64,000 bases of DNA, from NCBI GenBank assembly GCA_963978905.1, contig OZ022260.1, positions 2,159,725 through 2,223,724 on the forward strand. The letters run 5' to 3'. The notes below the pieces were generated by a model. The model saw nothing but the letters and a program-made list of their open reading frames with translations. It was not told the DNA's origin and did no database searches. This DNA comes from Trichostrongylus colubriformis. Its lineage: Eukaryota; Nematoda; Chromadorea; Rhabditida; Trichostrongylidae. Made by a program: the position numbers and the translations under genes. Below, piece by piece: positions 31,243 to 44,999 of the stretch (the stretch's first letter is position 1; the number at the start of each line of letters is the position of its first letter).

Positions 31243-34200
31243 TCAAAAATCCATCAGTATGGCAGGATTCGATTTCTCGGACTTCAACTTTTTTGACAGT
31301 GAGAACTTCGACTCTTCTGAAACATAAGAGAATAATTACAGGCAAATTGGCAATGAACATCCATGTTTTAGTACCTCCCACCACAGGCTACGCTAGGTCG
31401 CAATGCTCCCCCATTTCAAAAAGCGCGCGGTCGCGACGCGGCGAGTTCAAAATCCATTGAAGCGGGCAGATTCAATAAGATTATCACCACAAATTATTCA
31501 GATTTCTGCCCCAAGATTATATCTAGAATGTGGAACTTCAATTGGAAACATACTTATGGGATGGAAATGCCGTTGTCCAAGATATTGCACAAAATCCACC
31601 AAGGAATTTCGATCTTTAGCTGACACCTCGAACAATTTCACTGAAAATGCGATAATGACATGAAATTATCAATACTGTGTTCTTTGAGCTGTTGGATGGA
31701 AGTGGAATAGCGAAGTAATGACAAATGGTGCTGCCATTACATAATCGACTGAGGACTGAGGGATCATACTGGGATTTAATGCTGAATGATTTAATGCCAG
31801 AAAGAGGCTAAGCAAAGTGACGAGTAAACCCTCCAAGGATACCAGTTCTCTGGGTGAGTCATGCACCCAAACATCTTGCACTTTCTTTCCAACTACACTT
31901 CTGCTTTAGATTACCATGGATATTTCAGCGACTGCGAAAATTTCAAGGCTTGGTTTGATTAGCTAAAAACTATGCAGAACTATGCTAAGAGCTAACAATA
32001 TCAAAAAATGGGAGGAAAGAGCAAGTCCTCGCAAATTTTGGGTGTGATTCCTACAAAATTCCAAAAAAAAAACTACAAATTCTTCTATGAAACCGTCAAG
32101 GAGTCTCAAAGCTCACCTCGTTCCCGTGCAGCCCAACTATAGGCGAAATCGCTGTCAACTCGACGATTCGCCAGATCTCGCATGTTTCCCAAAGCTACGA
32201 TTGGCACCTGAATAAGCAGCGGTCAACATGCGTTAGAAGCCCAATTAATCATTACAATTACGCGAACAAAAAATGGATAGTAACAGATAATAGATGAATT
32301 GTAAATAATGGTTATCTCAGTATATAGATAATCGATGAATTTCAGTGGCTCCCAATGAGGAATAACGAGAAGAAAACAAAATGATTCCTTTTTTTTATTG
32401 TCCCTTCAGTGATGGCGTGCATAGCGCGTATGGGTTCTGAAAGTTATGTGCAGCAATAGTTGCATTTGAACGTGTGCGCGATTTTATCAGAGGTGGAATG
32501 CGTTGCGCATCCGAAGAGTCAATTCAAAAGCTTTTATATTGTTTCCAGAATTTTATTCTGATTTTTTTCCTTGCCTAAGATACGCAATAATTTATGGAGT
32601 GCAGCACTACTTCGAATTCAATAATTTATTGAGTTTATTAAACATTATTACCAAAGTCTCCGAAAAGATATCGCTCAGGCCGCCGTCAGAATGGGGGATT
32701 TTGCGATTCCGCGATTTTGCGGTGTCGCGGCTTCGCACGCGAAGTTCGGCATTGCACAATCTCAAGGTCGTATGTAGTATCGCGTACGGAGCCTCGACAG
32801 CGCAGAATCGGAAAATCGCAGTCTGACGGCGGACTTAGGCTTTGCAATAGGACTATCTTTCATTTTGCGGTGTTCATGTGAAAAATGTCAATTCATCTTT
32901 CACTGTGACGAACGTCCCCCGTGCAATTCTTAAACCCAGCATTTTCGGAATAACCATTGCTCACAGGACCCCTCACTCGTGAACCGGTCGTGATTCCTTT
33001 TGTTATTAGTCACTACGGTATTAGCGTTCGATTTCTGCTTGTCATATAATGTACTCATCAAACACAACGAGTTCTCGACTGTTTGGTTTATGGTGCTTTC
33101 GTCACAATAGTGTGAGTAATGCAATAGCTTGACGAAAATTAGATAAAAAGAAGGCATGGGAACCACAATCAAAGACATATGTAGGAGGTGTAGAAGAAAT
33201 CAAAGACTTCCTCTACACCTCCTACATATGTCTAAATTTTCTTATACCATAAGATTTATAAAAAATTTAGTCATATGTAGGAGGTGTAGAAGAAATCAAA
33301 GACTTTCTCTACACCTCCTACATATGTCTAAAATTTTTTATACCATAAGATTTATAAAAATTTTAGGCATATGTAGGAGGAGTAGAAAACTGACTCCTCA
33401 GTGACTAATTTCTAGGAATCACAACCGGTCAGGAAAGAGGGGTCGTGGGAGCAGTGATCATTCCAGAAGTGTTGGGTGTAAGAATAACAAGAGTGGGGAC
33501 AGTCGTCAGTGAAATATGAATTGACATGTTTCACATGAACATCGCAAAATGAAAGATGGTTCGATTACAAAGCTTAAGAGATATCTTCTCGGGGACTTTC
33601 GTTATAATGTTTTAATGAACTCAATAAAGCAATGAATACGAATAGCGGTTCCATTCGATAAATTAGTTTATCTCTTAGGCAAAGAAAAGAATTAAAATAA
33701 AACTCAAAAAACAGTACAGAGCCTGGTGATTTGCCCTTTCGATCGATTTTGGAAAAATACACATTTCAACAAATATTTGAGAACTTGTATCAAATCTGAC
33801 CAATCATCGAAACAGGAGAGAGTATCGCTACGACCAGACTCCGCGCAATGGAGTGTAGCGCGATGCATGCGAGCTATGAGCGCCGTTCGGATTTGGGTCC
33901 TGAAGCAATTGCTGTGTTGTGCCCTTCAGTTCAGGCGTAATCGCCCTGGGACCCAACCATCCCAGCTCGCATGCTACAAAGCTAATAACATGCATTGCAT
34001 TTCCATCTGGGTACCCTGTGAATCACAACTCTCGATCAATTACTGTGAAACAAATGATTCACTCCTGACCAGGCAACAGTCTGCGACCACAGAGAAAGTA
34101 GAAGGATACTGTAATAGAAATGCGTTGAGGAATTATAGCCGGAAAACCTGCTCCGTTCACAAGATTTGTTGAATGTGGTGGTTAGACAGCAAGAGCCTAA

Positions 34201-37200
34201 TAAAAATCCCGGTTCGAGAACGAGCAATTAAACGTCAAAACCGGACCACACATTGAGGTTTCAATAGCTACGAATATCGTCTCCCCGAGTCCGCCTTCTT
34301 TTGGGCGTAATCTCTTCGGGACCCATCCACGCACGTCACCTTCAGATTACACGCATCGCGTCGCAAGCCGCACTTCACAATGCGAAATCCTGTCCAAACG
34401 CGAAAGGCTGCAACGCCTGTGCGTCCAAAATAATTCCTAACCAGCCCTTCGCCTTTTTCGGATAAGGTAATCGGTACCGGGTATGCAGTCTTTTGGCCTT
34501 CGACCTACTGGGATCTGCTTGTCTGAAGGAATGAGAATGTTCCAATTCGAGTTACTCCTACTTACTCGCCCTAACACCTTTTTCCCAGCGTATGACCCAC
34601 TCCGGGCTTCCGGTAGCGTCTATTGCGGGATGTACAGGGACTCTGTATCTACTTGTGTGCTATTCTTCTTAGCCTTTATTTACAGTTACCTCTCGTTCGA
34701 AATGTTTGACCACTTCCACACCTTTACCAAACATGTAAAAGCAATCTTCCTAACACTAAGAGGTGAAGTTCTGGAAGTCTAAGTCAAGACCCATCGTGCA
34801 ACATCTTTGGAGAGGGTAGAGGCAAAAAATATATTCGCGCGCTTCCGCGATTATTAAAGTAAACCATGCGCATGGCGCGACTCAACCACGCCGACCAAGT
34901 CGAGCATCTTGCTCTGGCGGAACAAGAGAGAGTGGCCCTCTCTCTGGGAAGTCTAATCCTTACGTTACTTTTCCTGAAGCTCCAGAAACCCACAAGTCTA
35001 GTACAGGCAGCTACTATCTAAGAGCCGCTAGATTCTGAATTGAATACGAATACGTGGCGCAGTCTAACAAAGTCTCTTCGAACGGGGGTTCTTCGAAGGA
35101 TACTGTGAGACATAACGCCTCCCCCACATGAACTATGAATATCCTTCCATCATGCGCCTCAGATCAACGATTCGCTAGTTACGCGACAAAAAATGTTTTC
35201 GCATCATTTAGCAATGGCCAAGAGGGACGGAACAGCGTGAAGGTCGTTTTCTATTATCCCCACCAATTTCATACGCGTAAAGAGTTTCCAGTTTGAAAAC
35301 AATTTCATCCTTGAACTGCCCTTGAGGGCGTGCATGCATAAGTTTAGAGGTCAACTACGCGCTCACATGGAGTAGTTGCAGTTGAGAGAACAGGAATTAT
35401 ATGATCGGAAGGGCCTGAACAGCTAACATGAACAAAATTTTAATGAGGGCTACTGCGGTGTGCGAGCTATGGGCGCCGTATGTAGTTGGGTCCTAAACGA
35501 TTGTATGGCAATGGTAGGCGCGCCGAAATGGTTGCAATCGCTTTAGGACCAAACAACATATGGTTCCCCAAGCTGAGACGCGTCGCGTTGCGCGCCGCAC
35601 GTTGTGGTTACGATATCTTGACGTTACAGTACACACCCCCAATAATCTCTGGTACATCACTAAGAGGCCATGGATCGTGCAAAAATTCCTAGCCTTGATC
35701 AGTCATTACAGAGGATGCGCCATGCACTTGTCTTCCAATCAGAACCAGTAGGGTATCTCTATGTGTATCTAGTACATACTGCAAAAATCTACTTAAAATC
35801 AGTACCTACAACCTCCTAAGCAGCAACGGCTGCAATTAATTGTTCTTCGTAAATGACTAGGTTGTCCCAAGCGGTATTTGATCACATATCATGGGTCAGC
35901 AGCGCCATCTCCCACTGCCTCAACTGTAGAATCTCATGAAAGGACAGGTAATTCATAGAAAAAAGACATAGCAATCAATGGAAGAGGGATTTTTGTCTGA
36001 ACGCCATCTTTAGTCTAACTCATTTCCACCGCTTCATATATGTTCTAGTAATTGAGAAAAGAATCAGCCTAAACAAAAATTGCACTGGGAAGACGATCCC
36101 AACATTTCTAGGCAATAACAAACGTTGTGGCATGGAGTGGACTTGCACTTGTGATTCATACTTTCCTCACACTGCTGTTCAACCGGCTTGTCTGCAAAGG
36201 TTTAACTTCTAGCCTGGCAGTTCACCAAATGAATCAACCTGTGGTTATCAGCCTGTGAATGACTCAGGTGTGGCGCACTAAAAGATGCCATTCTCGTTCC
36301 ATCATCTTTTAGTGGGCACAAAGCAAAGCAGTAAAAACTCCAACGCTTCGTGCTTCGCTTCGCATCCTTTTACGTTGTTTCACGCTCAGTTCATTTTCCA
36401 GGACAAGTTTAGATACTGTAGCCAGCTATTCGGGAAAGGAAGGGGTGAATTGAAATGCTGTTCAATTTATATGTCGTAGAAGTATTGGCACAGTCACTGC
36501 AATACCTAGTGAGACCAGATAACTAGGATTAAAAACAAATAAATCACACGAATAAGACAAATGGTAGGTATTCAAACATATACACTTGGTAACGGACATA
36601 TGGTTCAATGGAATAATAAAAAAAAAGCCATAAAAAATAATTAACATCAAACAATTAATGAAAAGGAAAAAAACCAGGGTAGTACCTCTTTCCGATCCTT
36701 TCCAAAATGTTTTTCTATGAATTTCTTCAGTAAATCCATTCGATTGAATGACTCATGATCAGCCACCGAATATACTAAGACGAAAGCATCAGCAACCTGC
36801 AACGGGAATAACTTTCAAAATTGGACTTGGCGATATTCAATTTTTTTTTAAAAAATTTGAAAAAAATCGTAGTCTACAAGTCACGGATTAAGCGGCAGAA
36901 TAGGTCAAAAAATATTTAACATCATAAATTTGATGAGATAATTGGCGATAGTTAACAAAAGATCCCTAGATTTTTAATGTTTTAGATATCTATTTATTTT
37001 AGATTCTACTTTATTTTCTGATGCATACACAAATGAATGAATAACTAAGTAAATAAATGAGTTATATAGTCTTAGCTCATCCTGTTATGGAAAGTTATTT
37101 ACTCACAACTTGACAAAAAAAAATAGCAAATGGAATTGAACAGCTTCTCCAGAAGGCGAAAAAAAAGTAAAATCACATTTCTGAAGAAGCTCTGAGTATG

Positions 37201-40200
37201 AGAGAACACATGAGGTCCCAAGATGCAACGGGTAAACGCAGTGCCCTGAGAGCTCACGTGCGGGAAAGAATCTTATCCAAGACAGACCATTCTGCCCTAA
37301 TTTAAGCATCCTTATGACAACATTGGTTGGAACATGCGAGCCGTGAAACCAGTTATAAATAAGAACAATGAAATAATAAGTAATAATAAAATAGGAACGA
37401 TCAATAAAGTATTATTCAAATATAAAATAATGATAATTTCAACAAAAAGCTAACATGCAATGAAGCAATTCAGAGCAGAAAGTGGGTATCCTAAAAATCG
37501 TAAAGTCGCTAAAAAACAGGGAAAAACAAACACCAGAGGAACAATATCAAGATCCGTTGGGAACCAGGTCATCCACACTTACTCATTTTTCCGAAGCCAT
37601 TTTTTTTAATATCACTGATGTACTTTCAAACACACTGATTTCTTCTTAAACTCGACCATCCTTCAAATTTCATCGTACACGCACTTAACGCGAAGTGCTC
37701 GTTAATGCAGAGTACCTGTTTTCTTCCGACTGTTCAATGACCGAACGAAACGCGCATTAGAAAACACGTCAAAGAATCGAATTTTGCTAATTTCCACTGT
37801 CAGAATCGTGAAAGCACAATTTTCTACGAAAAAGCATTTGAATGCACAGGACACTACCGTAATTATACTAATGAAGTGTAGAACTTGTTTGCAAATCCTC
37901 TTAAACGTTGTTTTTTGTTTGTGCAATTACCAAATCTCAATCCCAATGTCGTAATCCTTTCATGCACTTTTTAACAAATAATTCCAGCAATCTGTCAATG
38001 CGAAACCCTCACTGTAGGCAAGTTTCTCTGGCTCGCTACCGATACATCCGGAAAACAGCACATGTGCAAATTAATTTCCAGTAGCCATGCAAATCCTTGA
38101 TCTTGTAGGCGAATTATAAATAGAAATCACGGAAAGTGCGTTGCTTACAAAAACTTGCAGCATGTAATGTAACCCATAACCCATGCATAACCCCGCGGCG
38201 GGTTCATAGTCCTGCATAGATCATGGCTTATGCAAAACGCTGCCGCTGGACATTGCACTCATTCTGTCGCATGTACAAAACTAGTAGACAGACACAGGTC
38301 ACCACGCCTTATAACATCTTTTAACACGTTGATGACTGCGTCGTTTACACTTGTATGGCGCCTGGGACCGCCTCCTTTTTCCCACGCTCGCGCGCGTGAT
38401 ATGACATCCGTGACACGAACACCTCTTCCTAGGAAGCCTTTTATTAGCCTTTTTCCTACCGAAATTGTGTACTGATCAACAGCTTCGATACTGAGGCCGT
38501 GACCAAGCTCGAAAAATGAGTCATTTATCCACGCATCCATTCAAAAAGCTGGTTTCATGGAACGCGTTTTTAACAACAATGTGAATGTACGATGGACAGC
38601 TAAATCAAAAAAAAATTCGATCAAAGACTTAGAAGGAATTTGTAAAATATACAGTGACATGAGGTCGTGTCACTCGGTCGTCAACGTGCTTAATATGGTA
38701 ACTGGAGCGCGTTTTTATTGGAAGTTAGCGTAGATCCACTGAACGCGGCTTGGAAACCCCACAACACAGCTTCGTGGAAATGAAATTGGTTCTGTCTTAC
38801 ACCCAGAAATTCGATTGTCAGCAATCGGACCTACTTGAACCTGGGACAAAGTAAACAAGTGTTCAACACAACGGATGAAAACAGTCAAGTAGTTTAACCA
38901 TGGGAAATCTCAGAAAGTAATCGAGTGCACCTGCACAAAGCAACCGATTGTATAGTCGTCTGCAAAGTAAAGCTCCACTTGTCGTGATACTACCGTAACG
39001 TTGGAAATGCGACAAAGAAAGCTTTAATATCATGTTCACCTGTGTGACTTTAACCCACAGCAGAAAACAAATAGAAGAAAGGAGATTATGGAAATGAAAT
39101 TGGAAAAAAACGAAAAAGCAATAAAACAAATTATATTTACAACTTCGAAAGTTCACTAGCAGAACGCAACGTCTAAATTCCATAGAATCTAACGCCAGAC
39201 CCATACTCACTTGCAAATATGGCTTTTTCAACTCTGCTGGTCCATGATCCGCTAAACCACCGGTATCGTGAAATATCAAAATTTCTCGAGGTCGATCTGC
39301 TTCTTCCAACAGTACTTGGTACGTATCATCAATCGTTGGTTCATACTTCTAAAGCAGAAATAGAAATATTTCAATACATTAGTAGCTGTAAATAAATATC
39401 GATGGTATATCAATGCAGGGGGGGGGGTGCAACTTGTTGAATGCTGAACAGTAGCATTAGCTTCACAGAATCATACGTGTATATAAACACAAATAACATC
39501 CACGGCACATTAATGACACGTCAATCATGTGGAGCCATGTTACTGATCAATAATCAACTATTTAGTTGCCCCTCCCTTACCGACATAGCACCCGAATGTC
39601 TTCATTAGTGCCGGAAAATAATGCGACTTTCAATGCACTAAAATCAGGTTTATTGTGCTAGAGAGTGCGCCACGCACTTACCCACCATTCGGTGGACACT
39701 GACAATTGAATGGTCTGAAAGGATTTACACAGCTTTCCATAACCTTTGAAGTTCTTCCTCGGCTAACACTCAAAAAATAGCTGCACGGGCTTGCCATCGG
39801 AAAAATGAACAAAAAAACCTAGTCAAGGTCTCCAGTCCAGATATCAGGGCCGCTTCGAACTATGACAGGGGCTCTGTTGGCAAAAAACCGTGAAAATCAC
39901 AATGCTTACACAAAAGAGCCGCACGACCTCAACAATTACAAGGACGTCTGGAGAAAAAGGAACAACAACATCGTATTACCATCTACCGCGATATTCCCAT
40001 CATCGATCATTATCATGAGTCTGTAACCGTTTTTTTCAGTCTCTTCTTAAGCGACCTTCAAGCGCGTTGTCCCTCGATAAAATTACCATTTGCCTCAGTC
40101 AGCATTTCCCGGGTGATGCATGACGCGGATTGTAAAACACAATTAATTGGACACTGGAGCTATAACGGTCGTGATGTGCACGATCTGGGAATGTGGAAAA

Positions 40201-43200
40201 CAACAGCATTTCGGACGAATGTTGTGAAATAGATGAGGAAAGTGAAAAAAACAAGAAAAAAAATAAAAGAGAAAGAAATGGCGAATAAAACAAGAAAATG
40301 TTCAGAGGTCGCACTCTTGAATGAGAGCTGAGGTTACATTTATACTCTGCGGCGCAATCGCTACAGCCCATTGATCGCGGACGCAATAGCATCGCCGTGT
40401 ATGAAAGCGGCCCGACCCACTATTTCATCACCTTAGATAATTTATATTACAGCAACGGGTCACATGAGTCAATATGCAGAGGCAGGTAAAGGCATTACAA
40501 CGGACGTTTGCAGGATTGGAGCAAGTCCAGGTCCCCCGGAAATTCATCCCTCTTGAGTTACCTAGTTGGTACCTACATAGTTCCTTAGAAAGGGTAAACT
40601 CAGCTGTTGAGCTCTTTACGTTATTACGCAGTGAGGCCAAATGTGTACAACAAAGCCTCAACGATTCTGAGTGGAAGGTGAATGCATAAGGTCCACAAAG
40701 TTTGACCAGCATCAGGCACTGGCATTAGCAATTTTTTATTATTTAATCGATAAACGGAAAACTCGTCCACCTTGGAAGTGATGTCCTCGAAACATGCCAC
40801 TTGTCGGAGAATAGCTGTCTTACCGACGCGTCGTCCTCCTACTACAACTACTCGCATCGCACGACCCATACAAAGAGGAGCTGCAACAGCGAAATAAACC
40901 GACCAATCAATCAATACCCATCTTTCACATTTCTTGCGAACTTGGATTAATCAAAATCCCGGAATTCTTACACATGTTCCCCCGATCAACCCATGAACAG
41001 TAATTTATCAACAGCGTTGTAATCGCATTAGTCTACATATTCAGGAAACTTGCCTCGCAGAATGCAAAGAGCAAAAAAAAAAAACAGTAAAATAACAGAA
41101 TAAAATGAAAATATCCAAAATAAAAACCTCAAGAAAATAATTTCGAAAAAACTGACCACTCTTCGGCGGATGTGCAGGGCGTGTCAGCAGCTCATTCGCG
41201 GGAGCACTTAGGGGACGTTTAGTCTGTGTGCTTTCCGATGGCAGATAGTCGGATTCTGAACATGTGCAAGATGAGAAAAAGACATACAGTATTTAAAATC
41301 TATAAAACCAGAATTATAGATTAGCATTTTACCATGGCAAGGTAAACAAGGGGATACTGTATTCACTTTACAGTACCACAGCTTACTTTCTCGAAATGCT
41401 GATAATCCCAGCGTATTAATTTAGATGTGTTTATCGTGCGTTCCAGGTGTTTTCGATACGTATTGATCGTTATGCCACTATTCATAACATACAAGTTATT
41501 TAGATGTAAAATTGAGAAAAAATGCGTTCAAAGCAGCTCTAAAAAGAGATAGCTCATGATGGGTCTTTGATCGGCAGTCATTCGCTACTAACAAAATCGT
41601 TCCCCTGCAAAAGCTGAGGGCGTGCGTTATTAGGACCGAAAATTTGCGTTGCGAAACGCCAAGCGATAAGTGCTGTATAGTGAGCGCCGTATGCAGTGGA
41701 TCTTGAGCAATTACTGTACTTTTCGCCTTATTGCAGGCTTAGACGCTAGCCATTACAGGACAAAACTGCAAGTTTCGGCACCAGTCCGCACGCATCGCGA
41801 CGCTCGCCGCATCGCGAAATTGTTTTAATCATCCACAACTGAAAGTTTTTATGGTGTTTTTCTCCATCCTCGAGGCGACCACATCTTCTTTACCCTCTCT
41901 TTGACCTATATAAGACCCCTCGAAAATTCTTCCCGATAATCACGCAACTTGACACCGCTCACACTTGTCACACATCGAGCAACCGTACAAAGTAGGTTGC
42001 TCCGTGGGCTGTCTCAAGCCTTTTAAAGATTCCATTGAATACATAGCGCTGCATGAAGCCCATCATACCTTCCACTCGGTCGTAACACACCGTCCTGAGA
42101 TCCGCCACACTAAGTACGATGCCATTAACGCCCTATTAACGTACAACGAGTCATTGGGTTTATTCGATTATTCGAGGACTTTAAAAGATACCGTACTCCC
42201 AAGACACTCGTATCTATACAGTAGTGTAATATTCAAAAGTAAAAGGGTGAAACTGGATCCACATCTATGAAATCTGATCCATGAAAACTTGTATACCGCT
42301 CAAGTCAAACACAGCACTGACTGCAGTAGTCCACTGCTAATTGGAGACGGGCTGGCGTATATGAAGGTACCTTTCTCTATAATCAGATGGGTCGATTTAC
42401 GAACATTAGATCCTCGGGTAACTAGTTAGACTGCAGCTTTTCCGCATCGCCACGGTGCGCTATCACGGCGCTACACTTGCTCGGTCCCACTCCGACGCCA
42501 CCCATTTGAGCTCCCTTATCGGTCAACTAAGCAAAATACCCTAGTTACCCGAAGATTTAATGTTCCAAAGAAGTAAATCGACCCATCTGAGTATTGCGAA
42601 GTGTGCCTTTGAGTGCCTCTAGGCGCCATCACGTCGTTACACTTCAGAAAGGACGAAATCTTCCCAGGCAAGCGAGCCCTTCACATTCCAGAGTCAACTG
42701 ACCTCTTGGGAAGCTTCAGAGGCTTCTGAGAAAAAACAAAAACACTACGGTTTGCTCGCCCGACCGACAGTCACGGTGCTCCATCAAACTTTTCTACAAC
42801 AGGAAAAAAAACGAGGGCATGGCTTATCCGAAGGAACCGGTCTGTGTTCTGCACCACATCATTTCGTTTATGAATAGATGCCTACACATTGTTTGCCAAT
42901 GTTTACAAATGCAGTGTGGGAGCCGCTTCTTCATCATTTAACAGCTATGGCTGCCTCTTTTCTCGTATTTTTTGTGGACATCGAAGGGTTTGCTTATTCT
43001 ACAGAAGCGAAAAAAGCCGAAAAGGAGACATCTGCAAGGACGCGACATATGCCCTGCAAAAAAAAAATTGCAGACCTCTCAAATTGATTATTAAAATCAA
43101 AGCTCCATCAGAAAGATCTCAACATAAAAGTCTGATCCAAATGTAAACAGCTGAAAAATGCCCCAGGCAATTTAAAGAACTTCCGGTTGTGCCATGCATT

Positions 43201-44320
43201 TCCCCCCAATCCTTGTATGCGCATGACCAGCGAAAAAGCATAAAAACGAGATTTTCAATATATTCCAATATTTCAATGCATACAAATATATACCGCTTTC
43301 AACATATTTCGTTTCCGCTTTCTTGGATGACTCCTTGTTTCAGTTATCTAAACCTCCAAAAAAGCAAAAGAACGCAACGATTCCGCGGAGCATAAAAAGA
43401 AGGAAGGCACCTCCAAGACACTGCGTCATCTTCGTTTAAAGTGGTGTACAACTGCGGCATAAAGAAAGTTTTTACTCTTTGATGACCATCTACTATGACA
43501 GCCAATAAAAAGCAAAAATACGATCATCATTTTACCGTGGTGGCGCAACTACCGTATTTGAGTTTAAGATACTTTTAAGAAAATCAAAAATAATATAACA
43601 GCATATACGGCATACCAATACGGATTTATATGTATAAACCTCACTCTGATGGCAGTGGATGCTTCGAGACAAACCTAACAATAAACAAAGAATGAATTTT
43701 TCCCAATTCAAAACAAATTTCCAAAAATCGAAAAATAATAGTAGTGCTTTTTCTAATAAAAAACACCAGTATCGAATAAAGGACTGACAGTGTCCCTTCT
43801 TCAATGTGATACCGTCTTTGAGAAAAAATTTGGAGAATAATGAAAATGAAAGTTTTCTTTCTCAGTAAAAGGATATTATTACAAACGAAGGGCACACAGT
43901 GTTTCTTGCATTAGCAATGGGACAAAGCTACAAGTGAAGTTAACTTTATCCACGAAATGGTTTCATTTAAAAATGTAAACTTTTAAGCACCAAAAATGCA
44001 ATAGCTGCCGCTTTCACTGTACGCAACTTGATGTTTCCAGGGAAAATCACTGAATTCCTTTAGTAAACCGAAACCGAACGCGAAATAAGCTTCAAACATT
44101 AATAAAAGCCGCAAAACCTTACTGCAACTTCGAGCTACCGCACATGAGACTTTTACACTAAAAAGACTAAAAAATGAAATTCACCATTACACGGGGTTTT
44201 CGGTGGCGATGGTACATCAAGGCTTTGGTAGGCTGGCACCAGACAAGACACCGCTCGATGCCGACTGCTTGAACGGGATCGTAGACGGAATGTCATCCGT
44301 TTAGCGATTGTGGCTGACAT
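31243..44320 (-). CDS. NKIRAS1: kappaB-Ras (NKIRAS) small GTPase, eight exons
   Basis: Atypical Ras-like GTPase of the NKIRAS family, whose mammalian members bind IkappaB and RalGAP. Exons in transcript order: 44185-44320, 41157-41255, 40771-40880, 39211-39348, 36686-36796, 32117-32207, 31770-31892, 31243-31316. All phases match, giving 293 residues. The GTPase domain starts near residue 85: [15 protein letters not shown] (P-loop), FHDTGG (switch II), [24 protein letters not shown] (in place of NKxD), and a C-terminal part matching the human tail ([14 protein letters not shown]). Ras Gly12 and Gln61 positions are not conserved and there is no CAAX box, all family traits. The first about 80 residues are a Ser/Pro/Arg-rich extension absent from the mammalian proteins. 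An ATG inside exon 3 (40869) could give a short form. The acceptor of exon 7 is weak. Introns reach 4.5 kb. Confidence 0.9.
32678..32832. mobile_element. palindromic MITE, GGCCGCCGTCAG family, copy 4
   Basis: GGCCGCCGTCAGAATGGGGG at the left and CGCAGTCTGACGGCGG at the right; internal CGCGATTTTGCGGTGTCGCG. It lies in the kappaB-Ras intron between exons 5 and 6. Confidence 0.75.
33174..33385. repeat. tandem array of short palindromes
   Basis: A unit of about 100 bp occurs twice, followed by a partial third. Each unit has a hairpin with 20-bp arms (GACATATGTAGGAGGTGTAG and its complement) around a loop of about 19 bp (AAGAAATCAAAGACTTCCT), then a spacer containing ATACCATAAGATTTATAAAA. It is located in a kappaB-Ras intron. 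Confidence 0.9.
33830..34015. repeat. worn palindromic MITE
   Basis: GCATGCGAGCTATGAGCGCC with TTGGGTCCTGAAGC at the left faces GGGACCCAACCATCCCAGC and GCTCGCATGC at the right. The words match the interior of the GGGTGTGTACCC family (GCGAGCTATGCGCGTCGC, GACCCAAC). Confidence 0.5.
35450..35645. repeat. worn MITE related to the GGGTGTGTACCC family
   Basis: GTGTGCGAGCTATGGGCGCC, TTGGGTCCTAAACGATTG and the mirrored CAATCGCTTTAGGACC, with GACGTTACAGTACACACCCC at the right end. It is within a kappaB-Ras intron. Confidence 0.55.
40869..40898 (-). promoter_or_regulatory. NKIRAS1: splice acceptor before the kappaB-Ras core, possible alternative trans-splice site
   Basis: The minus strand reads TTTATTTCGCTGTTGCAG up to 40881, followed by 11 bases and an in-frame ATG at 40869. 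Cis-splicing from the 41157-41255 exon keeps the frame and gives the long protein. Trans-splicing at the same site would give a 211-residue protein close to the mammalian length. Either use, or both, is possible. Confidence 0.4.
42364..42612. mobile_element. hairpin MITE
   Basis: CAGATGGGTCGATTTACGAA and CTCGGGTAACTAG at the left pair with CTAGTTACCCGAAG and AAGTAAATCGACCCATCTG at the right. The right end GAAGTGTGCCTTTG resembles the element at 18569-18871. It lies inside the kappaB-Ras first intron. Confidence 0.75.
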
Positions 44321-44999
44321 TCCGTGGCAAGATACGTGTATCGAAGCTGTCAGTAGCAGCACCCCAGTTGGCTAGGGGGGACAGAGCCTATCAGTGGAAC
44401 AGTCGACTTCTGATGACACTTTTACGACCACTGATGTCCACCTGATTCTTTGGTTTCGTCAAGGGTGGGTCGTTCAGGTAACAGATTGATATCTCCAGCA
44501 GCTCCAAAATTTATCGATTGATCCCGGAATCACGGAAAAATGAGATTCACTTTGTGTGCAGCAGCAGACGACGTATTGTGAAAACGTCGATTGGCAATGA
44601 ATGAATCACCAATACACACAACCACAAAAGCCAGCACACACGACGGACGTCCTGATCCAACAGCGAAGTGAATGTGGCCCGTCGTTGGCCAAAACAATGA
44701 ATGGGCGCTTTAGTGTGAACAAAGTTCAATCCGGGGGAAGTGAAGGGTTGCCAGGCTACGAATAGCCGGTTGATTCGCTTGCCAACAAGGCGACGAAAGT
44801 CGTATGAGATACGCCAGCAGGACGCTCCTTGGCAAGAAAACTCGTCCTCAGCAGACGATAACGTTCATATCAGTGCTGCAGCATATGAGAGCACGATGGC
44901 GTCTGGCTGGCCACGGGTGGTTTGACTGGCAATACGCTCACAGGTGGGTGGTGCCCGCACCACCGACGCCACTGCAGCCCACGTCGACCACCATACGTC

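Noticed and set aside
31184..31384. 66-codon minus-strand frame over the last kappaB-Ras exon
   Set aside because: A longer frame than the one used, but the chosen frame matches the NKIRAS tail and joins in phase; this one gives no family match.
38863..39210. C-terminal part of a 148-codon minus-strand ORF
   Set aside because: Only the part at 39211-39309 belongs to the kappaB-Ras exon; beyond the GTGAGT donor it is intron read-through.
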